NCBI RefSeq assembly: GCF_900445235.1
Contig: NZ_UFSM01000001.1
Span: forward strand, 3,239,501-3,303,500
DNA from: Aminobacter aminovorans
GTDB taxonomy: Bacteria > Pseudomonadota > Alphaproteobacteria > Rhizobiales > Rhizobiaceae
Direction: 5' to 3'
Length of the DNA stretch: 64,000 nucleotides
The translations under genes were made by a program, and so were the position numbers. Below, piece by piece: positions 43,339 through 50,967 of the stretch. Position 1 is the first letter of the stretch, and every line of letters begins with the position of its first letter. The notes beneath the pieces were generated by a model. The model was not told the DNA's origin and ran no database searches. It saw only the letters and a program-made list of their open reading frames with translations.

Positions 43339-43607
43339 CCGCCCCCGTCATTTCCATCCGCCCTGCACCGCCGCCTGCTATCCCTGAGCGGGTCTCTTCG
43401 CGCCAGTTCAAGATGCAGCTCGAGCTCGACGAGATACTGGACCAGGTCGAAGCATGGGTTGCCGCGCAGCCCAGGCTTGTTCAGATCGCATATCGCGAGA
43501 GCAAGACTTTCGATCGGGCCGACGCCATGCTGCAGTCTGGATTCTCGGCGCTCGGGTTCGATGCCGCTCGGGTCGACGAGTTCTTTTCGGATGCTGAGAA
43601 GCTCTAG
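43335..43607 (+). CDS. Small phage protein, unknown
   Basis: The 90-aa protein has a proline-rich start and a helical body (KMQLELDEILDQVEAWVAAQPRLVQIAYRESKTFDRADAMLQSGFSALGFDAARVDEFFSDAEKL). It is coupled to the previous gene by ATGA overlap. No family recognised. Confidence 0.6.
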   Translation: MTAPVISIRPAPPPAIPERVSSRQFKMQLELDEILDQVEAWVAAQPRLVQIAYRESKTFDRADAMLQSGFSALGFDAARVDEFFSDAEKL

Positions 43608-43612
43608 CGCAT

Positions 43613-44297
43613 ATGAGGCCCGAAGTTCGTTCCTGCGATGCGCGAGTTAAAGCCCTCTGCGACGAGTTTGACATCGAGATCATCCATGGGCACCGCTACC
43701 CCCAACCCGGCCAGACCAGAGCGGTTGCCACGATCCGGCGTATCGTCGATCGACACGGCGAAGCCCATGCAAGGATCGTGCTTTGTGTCCTTGCCGAGGG
43801 CAGGGGGCACTCCGCCCTTATCGACGAGGTTGGCCTTTGGGCTGTTTCGGATCTCGCCTTGGCATGCGCCAACCTCATCGAGGCCGACGCCGGCGCCTTC
43901 CTCGAGCTCTTCGATCAGCTCCCCTTCGGGCCCTACATGGCGTTCGCCAACGAGCTCTCGGGGACCGTGCGTCAACGAGAAGCGTTGGTTGGAATGCTGT
44001 ATCTCCATATTCGGACGCTCCGCGAGCGCACGCTCACGAAACGTGAGTGCTCCGGGAGGCATGTAGCCAAGGCAAATGCAAGCGAGCGCGATAAGGGCCG
44101 CCCGGCCTTTGTGCCAAACGGCCGTCGTACCTCGGAGCAGAAGCTGGCTATTGGTCGACGGCTCCTCGAGGTCAAGGCAATGCTTCCTCACGGGCATATT
44201 CGGGCCGTGGGTCCGCGAGCGGTCTGGCCTCAACTACGATACGGCGCGCCAATGCATGGCGATAGCGAGGGAAGTTCGTGCGCAGTTCGAACGCTAA
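43613..44297 (+). pseudogene. DUF3102-type phage gene broken by a single-base frameshift
   Basis: The first frame (from 43613) encodes a helical protein that reads LLEVKAMLPHGH near 44190. It then changes to unrelated residues. One frame over the sequence continues FGPWVRERSGLNYDTARQCMAIAREVRAQFER and stops at 44297, which is the DUF3102 C-terminal pattern. One extra A near 44201 explains the break. It is either a true mutation or a sequencing error; the unshifted frame runs on to 44401. Confidence 0.7.
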
Positions 44298-44315
44298 CGA
44301 ATCCGATTGATTTTT

Positions 44316-44345
44316 TTGGACGATCGGGGGTGTCAAGACTATTTA
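44316..44345 (+). promoter_or_regulatory. Probable promoter of the cargo block
   Basis: TTGGAC (44316-44321) and TATTTA (44340-44345) are spaced by 18 bp, in an AT-rich gap after the broken DUF3102 gene. It is well placed to drive the small ORF at 44401 and the dGTPase gene. Confidence 0.5.
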
Positions 44346-44400
44346 TATACCAACAACCGCATACAGTGGACACGCACGGAGTCGAACAGGGAGAGCAGTG

Positions 44401-44613
44401 ATGGCTAAGCAAGCGACATCTGTAGATTCTGCTGGTCTGCATGGGGCGCGTTCCTATGCGTCGGAGCGATTGTCATCGGTCTCGACTGTTCGGATCAGTG
44501 CGTCGAAGGGGGAAATGACGATATCAGTGTCAGCAAAGGATGGACGCTTTATATCGTCTGAGGGCCGAGGTGGGGGGCATGCCGGCAAGGACAAAACTAT
44601 ACGCAAAGGGTGA
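44401..44613 (+). CDS. Small ORF before dGTPase, unknown
   Basis: The 70-aa product (MAKQATSVDSAGLHGARSYASERLSSVSTVRISASKGEMTISVSAKDGRFISSEGRGGGHAGKDK) is preceded by GGGAG and a likely promoter. It overlaps the dGTPase start region in another frame. It is serine- and glycine-rich with no recognised family. It could be a leader peptide or a small partner of the dGTPase. Confidence 0.45.
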   Translation: MAKQATSVDSAGLHGARSYASERLSSVSTVRISASKGEMTISVSAKDGRFISSEGRGGGHAGKDKTIRKG

Positions 44614-46072
44614 CTGGGAAAGAGAAACGGCGATACGGCCGAGCGCCACACTCGGCGTCGAGAAATATCGAGATCAGGCACGACGCGACTACGCCCGCCT
44701 GATCCATTGTCCGTCGTTTAGGCGTCTGCAAGGAAAGACCCAGCTTTTTCCATCTCACGAAAGCGATTTCTTTCGCAACCGGCTGACACACTCCTTGGAA
44801 GTCGCGCAGATCGCGAAATCGATCGCAATCCGCATCAACAGCACTGACGACTTCTTTAAGAAGAACCCCGTGAATCTGGATATGGTCGAGTTCGCCGGGC
44901 TAGCGCACGACATTGGACACCCGCCGTTTGGGCATAACGGCGAAGCCACACTCGACAGGCTGATGCTTCGCTACGGCGGATTCGAAGGAAATGCTCAGAC
45001 GCTCCGGCTAATCGCTCGAATTGAGAAAAAGATAACTACGGAATTTCCAAGCGTTTCGCAGACGCCGCGACCGGTCGACCCGGCTACCTTTGCAGATCTG
45101 CGACTTGGTCTAAACCTAACCTATCGAACGCTCGCGTCGATCCTGAAGTATGACCGTATGATCCCTGAAAGTAAGACGGGCCGCGAAGGGCAGGGGTCTG
45201 AGAAGAAGCCAGTTAAAGGATACTATGCGTCTGAAGGGAGGTTGGTCGAGCGCATCAAGGCTCACGTTGCCCCGGGTTATGCCGAACCATTCAAGACGAT
45301 CGAATGCCACATAATGGACGTTGCCGACGATATTGCATATTCAACATACGATATCGAGGATGCATTCAAGGCGAATTTCCTGTCGCCTCTCGCGATGATC
45401 TCGAAGGACGACGATTTCAAAGAGCGTATCGCTTCGAAAGTGCGAGAGAACCTGGGATCCAAACTGGAGGGCCTGTCGACTGCCGAGATGGCCTTCGATG
45501 TGTCTAACGTGAATGATATCCTAGGCGAACTCTTCAAGCCGCTCTTAGGGCTAGACGTCAAAACTGCACAGGCGTTGTCCAGGCCTGTCACCGCGACCGA
45601 ACTTTCGTTTCTGATTGCCGCACATACATCCGCAGGATCGCAAGCCCTGGTTGAAAAGGGTTATCTCCGCACATCGTTTACTTCCGATTTGGTCGGCCGC
45701 TTTATTCGCGGCGTGAAGGTCAGTCCAAATTTGAGTTCCCCGTCGATGTCCAAAGTCCAACTCGATGTGGACACTTTCAAGCGAGTCGAAACTCTTAAGC
45801 ATTTCGCTTTCGAACTGCTTATCGTGTCGCCAATGCTGAAGATCGCAGAAAAACGAGGCGATCAGATTATCCGAACACTCTTTGAATGCTTCATGGCGGA
45901 TCGAAATCTGTTGCCTGCCGACTGGCGCGAGCTGTACGAGGCAATGGATAACGAAGCATGGCAGGCGCGTGTCGTGTGCGATTACATCGCTGGCATGAGC
46001 GACCGATATTGTGTCGAGATGTACGCGCGAATCACTAGTGAGAACCCAATCACTATCTGGAAGCCGCACTAA
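44579..46072 (+). CDS. dgt: Deoxyguanosine triphosphate triphosphohydrolase (dGTPase)
   Basis: The 497-aa HD-domain protein cleaves dGTP to deoxyguanosine and triphosphate. It has DYARLIHCPSFRRLQGKTQLF, HD motif histidines in RLTHSLEVAQIA, and AHDIGHPPFGHNGE, the metal centre of the family. A long C-terminal helical region follows, with the second family segment IMDVADDIAYSTYDIEDAF. The ATG at 44579 (after GAGGTGGGG) is favoured; 44540 is possible. It sits in prophage cargo with AT-richer codon use. dGTPases deplete nucleotides against phages in several defence systems, a plausible role here. Confidence 0.92.
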   Translation: MPARTKLYAKGDWERETAIRPSATLGVEKYRDQARRDYARLIHCPSFRRLQGKTQLFPSHESDFFRNRLTHSLEVAQIAKSIAIRINSTDDFFKKNPVNLDMVEFAGLAHDIGHPPFGHNGEATLDRLMLRYGGFEGNAQTLRLIARIEKKITTEFPSVSQTPRPVDPATFADLRLGLNLTYRTLASILKYDRMIPESKTGREGQGSEKKPVKGYYASEGRLVERIKAHVAPGYAEPFKTIECHIMDVADDIAYSTYDIEDAFKANFLSPLAMISKDDDFKERIASKVRENLGSKLEGLSTAEMAFDVSNVNDILGELFKPLLGLDVKTAQALSRPVTATELSFLIAAHTSAGSQALVEKGYLRTSFTSDLVGRFIRGVKVSPNLSSPSMSKVQLDVDTFKRVETLKHFAFELLIVSPMLKIAEKRGDQIIRTLFECFMADRNLLPADWRELYEAMDNEAWQARVVCDYIAGMSDRYCVEMYARITSENPITIWKPH

Positions 46073-46133
46073 GGCGGGAAAATTGCTGGCGAGGGACGAC
46101 GTGTGGCTGGGAGCCCAATGATCGTTTGGACCT

Positions 46134-47165
46134 CTAGGCCTCTAGTACCTCGAAGAAATCAAACTGGTTAGGATCCTCTTTTGGGATCGCTTGGGGGAAT
46201 GCACGATAGAACGATCTATCAAAATCGGTCTTATCGCGTGAAGCGTTGCCAATGCCGATCACCTGCCACAGATGCTGACGAAGTGCTGGCAAGCCGACCT
46301 GATCGGCAAGAAATTGGTGCAATTTGTATCGACGCCCTCCGCCGCCATATACAACTGGGTTGGCCTCATCGAGCATCTCTAGGATGGCACCATTGCTGTT
46401 TGCTAGGGGGTGATAGATGTATTTGCGAGTGAACCAGCCGAAGAATTGCGGGTGTTTAAACGACCGCTGCGCTCGGCGTTTCAGCTTGTACAATTTGTAG
46501 ATCATGTCAGCGAATTGATCAGGGAACTCCTTCTCCCACTGCCGAAACTCCTCTGAGACAAACTCCTGCCAAAGCCGCAGGTATTCGGTTCGATGGACAT
46601 CCTCAATGTAGCCGGTCGCTGCGTCCACTAGGGCTACAATCCCTAGTTTTGCAGCTGATCGGACTATGATTTCTGCTTGGACCGCCAGAAAGGCTTGCGA
46701 CGGTGCGAGACGCTTGTCATTGCGCGCTTGAATTAAAGCGTCACACACCTCAATCAGCGTGGTTGCCTCGTACCCATCGGCCGTTCCAACCACAGAGTCT
46801 GGATCGGTATCCAAGTATCTGAAAGATATAGGATTCTCGATCTTATCCCACAACTTTTCATCGATTGCGGATCGTACCCCTTTCCGTGTCACCGTGCGGA
46901 GAAAGGCGTTTCCCCCTTCTGATTTCAAGGTCAGTGCCTTCGCCATCGCGCTCTTGGCTATCAAGCGCCGGCCGTCGAACAGACGATATACCTCAATGTC
47001 CACGTCACCGATCGGGAGAACACCCTGATGGCTGGCCCTCGGGATATCACCTTGGTCCGACAATCGGGTCCATCGTGCTTGGGCCGCACGTTGAGCTATT
47101 TCTCGACGTTGTTCTGATGTTAGTGACTTAGCGCGCGCCCGACCGCCTTTTGACTGATGAGACAT
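46134..47165 (-). CDS. P63C domain protein
   Basis: The 343-aa protein has a basic N-terminal helix (SKGGRARAKSLTSEQRREIAQRAAQARWTRL), a middle part (IGDVDIEVYRLFDGRRLIAKSAMAKAL), and a C-terminal P63C domain: WEKEFPDQFADMIYKLYKLKRRAQRSFKHPQFFGWFTRKYIYHPLA, then RRYKLHQFLADQVGLPALRQHLWQVIGIG. P63C domains occur in phages and bacteria, with no known biochemical role. The gene runs towards the dGTPase gene. The start at 47165 is chosen because the basic helix begins there; an in-frame start at 47234 would lie over the operator-like repeats. Confidence 0.85.
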   Translation of the reverse strand: MSHQSKGGRARAKSLTSEQRREIAQRAAQARWTRLSDQGDIPRASHQGVLPIGDVDIEVYRLFDGRRLIAKSAMAKALTLKSEGGNAFLRTVTRKGVRSAIDEKLWDKIENPISFRYLDTDPDSVVGTADGYEATTLIEVCDALIQARNDKRLAPSQAFLAVQAEIIVRSAAKLGIVALVDAATGYIEDVHRTEYLRLWQEFVSEEFRQWEKEFPDQFADMIYKLYKLKRRAQRSFKHPQFFGWFTRKYIYHPLANSNGAILEMLDEANPVVYGGGGRRYKLHQFLADQVGLPALRQHLWQVIGIGNASRDKTDFDRSFYRAFPQAIPKEDPNQFDFFEVLEA

Positions 47166-47180
47166 CGAATCACCTTCTGA

Positions 47181-47260
47181 TGCTTGCTTGTGGCGAAAAA
47201 TGGCATGCTTGCTTCTGTTCAGCAAGCATGCCAAATTTCAATCCACATGAATGCTTGCTT
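47181..47260. repeat. Operator-like TGCTTGCTT repeats upstream of the P63C gene
   Basis: TGCTTGCTT occurs at 47181-47189, 47206-47214 and 47252-47260. The second copy forms a perfect 12-bp inverted repeat: GGCATGCTTGCT (47202-47213) with AGCAAGCATGCC (47221-47232) and a 7-base loop. The cluster lies in the 5' region between the P63C gene and the next small gene, as expected of a shared operator. Confidence 0.65.
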
Positions 47261-47342
47261 GCAGGACGTCGCGCTGTATTTTATTGGGTGTTACGGGTCG
47301 AACTCGGCCGAAAACCGGGACATCCAGGACAAATCGAATCCG

Positions 47343-47549
47343 ATGGGTAAGAGAAAGCGCTTGGTCATCCCGCCACCAACGGGCTTGGAACCCGAGATCG
47401 CCAGGATCATCGAGGCCCTTGCGCGCAAGATGGCACATGACGATTACTATGGCGTCACCGAGATGATACCGGATAAACCGGTCAAAAAGCGCCGCACTAG
47501 AATTCGCCCCGTCTTCAAGTGGTCTCGCGATGTTTCTCGAGAAGACTAG
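47343..47549 (+). CDS. Small basic protein, unknown
   Basis: The 68-aa product (MGKRKRLVIPPPTGLEPEIARIIEALARKMAHDDYYGVTEMIPDKPVKKRRTRIRPVFKWSRDVSRED) has basic ends and a central helix. It is divergent from the P63C gene across the TGCTTGCTT repeats, so both may be under the same control. The start at 47343 is favoured over longer in-frame options because those cross the repeats. Confidence 0.6.
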   Translation: MGKRKRLVIPPPTGLEPEIARIIEALARKMAHDDYYGVTEMIPDKPVKKRRTRIRPVFKWSRDVSRED

Positions 47550-47779
47550 GACGACCGAGCGCGAACTTTGCGACCGGAATCTGTCAGACGCCACTGGAGC
47601 CTGATTTTCTCCTCAGTCTCGGTTGTGTCGACCTGCACCCGCTGGGTGCGGATGAGCTTGGCGTTTTCAAGCCGATCAAGCGCTTTGATGAGGTCTATGT
47701 AAGGCCGCAAGGGAACGGTCTGCCAAGCCTCAGCGGGCGCCTCCTTCAGCAACTCACGCTCAGCATCTGAAAGCTCCAT
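47546..47779 (-). CDS. Small winged-helix-like protein, unknown
   Basis: The 77-aa protein (MELSDAERELLKEAPAEAWQTVPLRPYIDLIKALDRLENAKLIRTQRVQVDTTETEEKIRLQWRLTDSGRKVRARSS) has a helix-helix-beta hairpin order like a minimal winged helix (LIKALDRLENAKLI ... WRLTDSGRKV). It could be the regulator that binds the TGCTTGCTT repeats; that is inference. Its end overlaps the convergent gene by 4 bp. Confidence 0.6.
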   Translation of the reverse strand: MELSDAERELLKEAPAEAWQTVPLRPYIDLIKALDRLENAKLIRTQRVQVDTTETEEKIRLQWRLTDSGRKVRARSS

Positions 47780-47787
47780 GTCACCCC

Positions 47788-48069
47788 CTAGGGCAGCAAC
47801 GCCCGTTCCTTAGCGTTAGGGACGCGCGCCTCTACCACCAACGCGACATACTCGCTGTTGTCTTTCGGGTTGAAGACCCGCTCCACAACAGTCCATATCT
47901 CGCGGTTCGAAGGATCGCTTCGGTTCATTCCGCTAAGAACACCTGGATCGACAATTTTGTCGCCAATGGAGGGCAGAAAGCCACCGAAGGTCGACAAGTC
48001 GAAGTCTTCTGCTCCATCCTCAATCAAGCCGTCCTTGTTTCGAAAACAAATCCTTACGGTGACGTCCAT
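47788..48069 (-). CDS. Small protein, unknown
   Basis: The 93-aa protein (MDVTVRICFRNKDGLIEDGAEDFDLSTFGGFLPSIGDKIVDPGVLSGMNRSDPSNREIWTVVERVFNPKDNSEYVALVVEARVPNAKERALLP) looks beta-rich and soluble. It ends 8 bp before the winged-helix-like gene, in the same direction, so they are probably co-transcribed. No family recognised. Confidence 0.6.
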   Translation of the reverse strand: MDVTVRICFRNKDGLIEDGAEDFDLSTFGGFLPSIGDKIVDPGVLSGMNRSDPSNREIWTVVERVFNPKDNSEYVALVVEARVPNAKERALLP

Positions 48070-48121
48070 TACGCTCCCCTTGAATCAGAACCGAAGGATT
48101 GCCCGAGACAGGTATGAACAC

Positions 48122-48149
48122 AAGCTATTCCCCCGGAAGGGGAATGCTT
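48122..48149. repeat. Inverted repeat upstream of the small leftward genes
   Basis: AAGC-T-ATTCCCC (48122-48133) pairs with GGGGAAT-GCTT (48139-48149) around a 5-base loop. It lies 53 bp before the leftward gene starting at 48069 and may be an operator. The rest of 48070-48786 has no gene I can support firmly. Confidence 0.4.
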
Positions 48150-48457
48150 GAACTGTTGATGATTTGAAGGCATCGTGGTCGCGGAGCTTCGAAACTCTCG
48201 CAGCGGACCCTTGCCGGGGTTTTGCGCTGCAATCGCGATAGGAACGCTCGGGCTTGCCGGCCTAGTCGCTCCGAAAAATGTGACGCGCCCAGCCGTGGGC
48301 GTGACCGGCACCACTATGCCGGGAAGGCCGCGGTTATACAAGACCCTTCGGGGAAAGGCTGTGGCGCATGTTTCGCGACATGTTTCGAACTTCCCGGCGC
48401 CAGCGCTGTCCGCTGGCACCCGGCCTTCGAAAGCCGGCAGTTCGCGAGCAAATCACC

Positions 48458-48673
48458 ATGACAACCACCCGACCTTCCGTCCTTGGCCTACTAACCGCCT
48501 CCTCCGCCTCTGACAGGCCAGGACCAATCGTCAACGCTGCCGCGCCCAGGCAGCAGCATTTGCGCGGCTCGCACGTCTACCGATGCGGGGACAGCTATCA
48601 CCTCCAGACCTGGGAGGAGCGCGACGATATCGCTCCGGGTTTCAGGCTTGGGGTAGTGCGCCAGTTGAGCTGA
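48458..48673 (+). CDS. Possible small ORF near attR
   Basis: A 71-aa frame (MTTTRPSVLGLLTASSASDRPGPIVNAAAPRQQHLRGSHVYRCGDSYHLQTWEERDDIAPGFRLGVVRQLS) follows only a weak ribosome site. Its C-terminal half has a plausible globular composition. It may be real but has no family support. Confidence 0.3.
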   Translation: MTTTRPSVLGLLTASSASDRPGPIVNAAAPRQQHLRGSHVYRCGDSYHLQTWEERDDIAPGFRLGVVRQLS

Positions 48674-48706
48674 GATCCAGCATGCCGGACGCCATGTAGG
48701 CAAGAC

Positions 48707-48732
48707 TCAAAGTAGGGAAGAAAATGGGGAAG
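48707..48732 (+). repeat. Right copy of the 26-bp end repeat
   Basis: TCAAAGTAGGGAAG followed by AAAATGGGGAAG matches the left copy at 31506 in 21 of 26 positions and in the same orientation. It ends 54 bp inside the attR core. Paired repeats at both ends fit arm-type integrase sites. Confidence 0.45.
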
Positions 48733-48755
48733 CTTCGTTAGCTTCCCTATTTTTT
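48727..48755 (+). terminator. Intrinsic terminator at the right end of the element
   Basis: GGGAAGCT (48727-48734) pairs perfectly with AGCTTCCC (48740-48747) around a TCGTT loop, and a TATTTTTT run follows. It would stop phage transcription before the tRNA gene. Confidence 0.75.
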
Positions 48756-48786
48756 GCATATTTATCAGCCTGATAGGTGAAAAATC

Positions 48787-48801
48787 TGGCGGAGAGAGTG
48801 G
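48787..48801. repeat. attR of the prophage-like element
   Basis: The core TGGCGGAGAGAGTGG is the 3' end of the tRNA-Ser gene read on the + strand (CCA end, discriminator base and acceptor stem plus two bases) and is identical to 31376-31390. Confidence 0.85.
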
Positions 48802-48876
48802 GATTCGAACCCACGGAGAACTTGCGCCCTCGACGGTTTTCAAGACCGTTGCCTTAAACCACTCGGCCATCTCTCC
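48787..48876 (-). tRNA. tRNA-Ser (anticodon TGA)
   Basis: The reverse strand reads GGAGAGATGGCCGAGTGG at the 5' end, CTTGAAA in the anticodon loop (anticodon TGA), a long variable arm, the GGTTCGAATCC T-loop and an encoded CCA end. The 90-nt length with a long variable arm is characteristic of tRNA-Ser. The gene is intact although the prophage-like element is inserted at its 3' end. Confidence 0.95.
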
Positions 48877-49089
48877 AAACCATTGCAGCCGCTGTGCTAT
48901 TTGCCTGGTCCGATAAGATCGGATCGGCTTGCGCGCTGGGCTTGCAACCATCTGGTCACGAGTGCCGCGTTTATAGCTTTCCCTAGCTCGCCGTCAACGC
49001 CGCGAATCTTAAACAAGATGAGAAACGCCCAACATCGTCATTGGGCGGCAAGTGGCGCATCCGGCTTCGGCGAACCGTTGGCAACACTG

Positions 49090-49227
49090 CGCCGCAAGCC
49101 TGGCGGGCTGAGCCTGGCGCGCGCAATCGCCGATCTGCACGGCGCTTCGATGACGCTGGAAGACAACAAACCCGGCGTGAAGGTGGTTGCCAGTTTCCCT
49201 GCCATCGGAAACACCAACCGCCAATGA
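49090..49227 (+). pseudogene. Relic of a sensor histidine kinase C-terminus
   Basis: The frame contains GGLSLARAIADLHGASMTLEDNKPGVKVVASFP, the terminal glycine-rich box and last strands of a histidine kinase ATPase domain, then stops at 49227. No kinase sequence precedes it; upstream lies the tRNA. It is probably the remaining tail of a deleted gene. Confidence 0.6.
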
Positions 49228-49547
49228 GGCCGCTTAAGCCGTCGGCGTGGATTATCTTCTTGTTATGTTTCTTGTCATACTGACCTGAAAATAATAGCTT
49301 TCTTACGCTGCGACGCTGCACTTGTTCTGCCACGGCGAACTTGGTTGAAGTAAAATTCCCCGAGGGCAGGCGCCGCAATTGCGCCACAATCTCGCCTGTT
49401 TCGCACCACAGTCGATTAATAGGCTGGCAAGCATTAGCTGCGCACATAGGGGACTGGGGATACGTGCGCGAGCGAACTCCACTTATGCGTAACGGCGCCG
49501 CGATCGTTTAGCGGTGCTGGAGTAGACTGGTAGGGGACTTCTTGAAA
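49228..49547. other. Intergenic region upstream of rlpA
   Basis: This 320-bp stretch should contain the rlpA promoter. I see no supported gene and no convincing consensus promoter; a ribosome site (AGGGGA) lies near its right end. Confidence 0.4.
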
Positions 49548-50846
49548 ATGCAGAACTCGACGCGGACGCGTTTCAGGCGCGCAGCCACGGTCAGCATTCT
49601 CGCTGCGACGGCGGTTTTCATTGCCGGCTGTGCCTCCCAGAAGCCAACCTCCGTCGCCAGCAAGAAGCGCTCCAAGGAGTATTTTGCCGAGTCCGAATAT
49701 GGTGTGAAGGCAAGTCCGCGCGTGACGACAGCGATGTCGAACCTGCCGCGCGGCGGCGGCCGCGACCAGACCGGCAAGCCCTACAAGGTGCGCGGCAAGT
49801 GGTACTATCCGAAAGAAGACAAGAACTACGCCGCGATGGGGCCGGCCTCATGGTACGGCGATGCCTTCCACGGTCGGCTGACCGCAAATGGCGAAATCTA
49901 CGACATGACGCATTTGACCGCGGCCCATCCGACGATGCCGCTGCCCAGCTATGCGCGTGTCACCAACACCAAGAACGGCTCGTCGGTGATCGTTCGTATC
50001 AACGATCGCGGGCCTTATTCGAACGATCGTGTCATCGATCTGTCCAAGCGTGCCGCCGAGATGCTCGACTATGCCCATAGCGGCACGGCCAATGTGAAGG
50101 TCGAATATGTCGGCCGTGCGCCGCTCGATGGCCGCGACGACCAGTATCTGCTGGCATCCTACCGTCCAGGCAAGGGCATGACCGACCCGATCAATGACGG
50201 TCTGCCGACTGGCGTGATGATTGCCATGAACGGTCCGACGCCGCGCGTCAGCGTGGGGCAGGCGGCAGCCTTCCCTGGCACGATGACCAACAATGCGGCA
50301 CCTGCCGTCATCCAGCAGGCCAGTGCGCCGGCCAACACGCTTGCGGCGCAGGCGGTCCAGTACGAACAGCCTGTGATGGCAGCGCAAGGCCAGGGTATCA
50401 TCGATGTCGTGCTGCCGGATTTCGGGCCGATCGCGCCGGAACGTCCGGATGGCATGATGGTACCGCAAACCCGCGTGGCGCTCGCCACCATGGGCTATGC
50501 CAGTGAAAGCGAGAGTGCTGCGACCCGCGCCTTTAATGCCTTGTCGGGCAAGTCGATGACGTCGAGCGACATCGTCGATTCCTGGAAGCGCCTCAATCCG
50601 GGCCCGCGCGCCGAGCAGGAGCTGGACGCCTATGTCGCTGCCGGCACCTTTGCGGACAGCGCGGAAGCCCAGCGTGTTGCCAAGGCACTCTCGGCCTATG
50701 GCCGCACCCTGGTCGAGCAGTCCGATTTCGAAGGCAAGACCTGGTATTCGGTCGACCTCTATCCCGATGGAAAGACCTCGATCGACGCCATGCTGAAGGC
50801 AGCCTGGTCGCACGGCGCGCCCGACGCATTTGCGGTTCACGATTAA
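49548..50846 (+). CDS. rlpA: Septal ring lytic transglycosylase RlpA (lipoprotein, SPOR)
   Basis: The 432-aa protein has a lipoprotein signal (AATAVFIAGC), a double-psi beta-barrel domain at about 100-190 (GPASWYGDAFHGRLTANGEIYDMTHLTAAHPTMPLPSYARVTNTKNGSSVIVRINDRGPYSNDRVIDLSKRAA), and a C-terminal SPOR domain (LDAYVAAGTFADSAEAQRVAKALSAYGRTLVEQ). RlpA cleaves or binds denuded glycan at division sites. ATG 49548 is favoured over the TTG two codons before it. It leads the housekeeping row with the D,D-carboxypeptidase homologue. Confidence 0.92.
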   Translation: MQNSTRTRFRRAATVSILAATAVFIAGCASQKPTSVASKKRSKEYFAESEYGVKASPRVTTAMSNLPRGGGRDQTGKPYKVRGKWYYPKEDKNYAAMGPASWYGDAFHGRLTANGEIYDMTHLTAAHPTMPLPSYARVTNTKNGSSVIVRINDRGPYSNDRVIDLSKRAAEMLDYAHSGTANVKVEYVGRAPLDGRDDQYLLASYRPGKGMTDPINDGLPTGVMIAMNGPTPRVSVGQAAAFPGTMTNNAAPAVIQQASAPANTLAAQAVQYEQPVMAAQGQGIIDVVLPDFGPIAPERPDGMMVPQTRVALATMGYASESESAATRAFNALSGKSMTSSDIVDSWKRLNPGPRAEQELDAYVAAGTFADSAEAQRVAKALSAYGRTLVEQSDFEGKTWYSVDLYPDGKTSIDAMLKAAWSHGAPDAFAVHD

Positions 50847-50967
50847 GGCAAGATTTCGCGAAAGAGGAACTGTGGCTATCTGCCCAGCCACGGTTGATCC
50901 CGGCGATCGAAGACTGATAGGCTCAGGACGCTCGACCGGAACGGGGCCGAACGGGGCAGTATCTCTC

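Larger units (their letters stand above)
31391..48786. mobile_element. Integrated prophage-like element in tRNA-Ser, 17.4 kb, incomplete
   Basis: The element is bounded by the 15-bp direct repeat of the tRNA-Ser 3' end. It holds a tyrosine integrase, HTH/excisionase-like and DUF1376 replication-type genes, a small-terminase-like gene, HK97-type prohead protease, tape measure and tail fibre genes. A cargo block follows (dGTPase, P63C). I find no large terminase, portal, major capsid, holin or clear lysogeny repressor. It may be a decayed prophage or a satellite that uses a helper for capsids. Confidence 0.85.

Noticed and set aside
35549..43607. Gene transfer agent instead of prophage
   Set aside because: The block has an adjacent integrase, exact att repeats and lacks the conserved GTA gene order (terminase, portal, protease, capsid, adaptor genes), so a GTA is not supported.
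48175..48513. Small + strand gene near attR
   Set aside because: Composition looks non-coding, no ribosome site, and frames on both strands are equally open.
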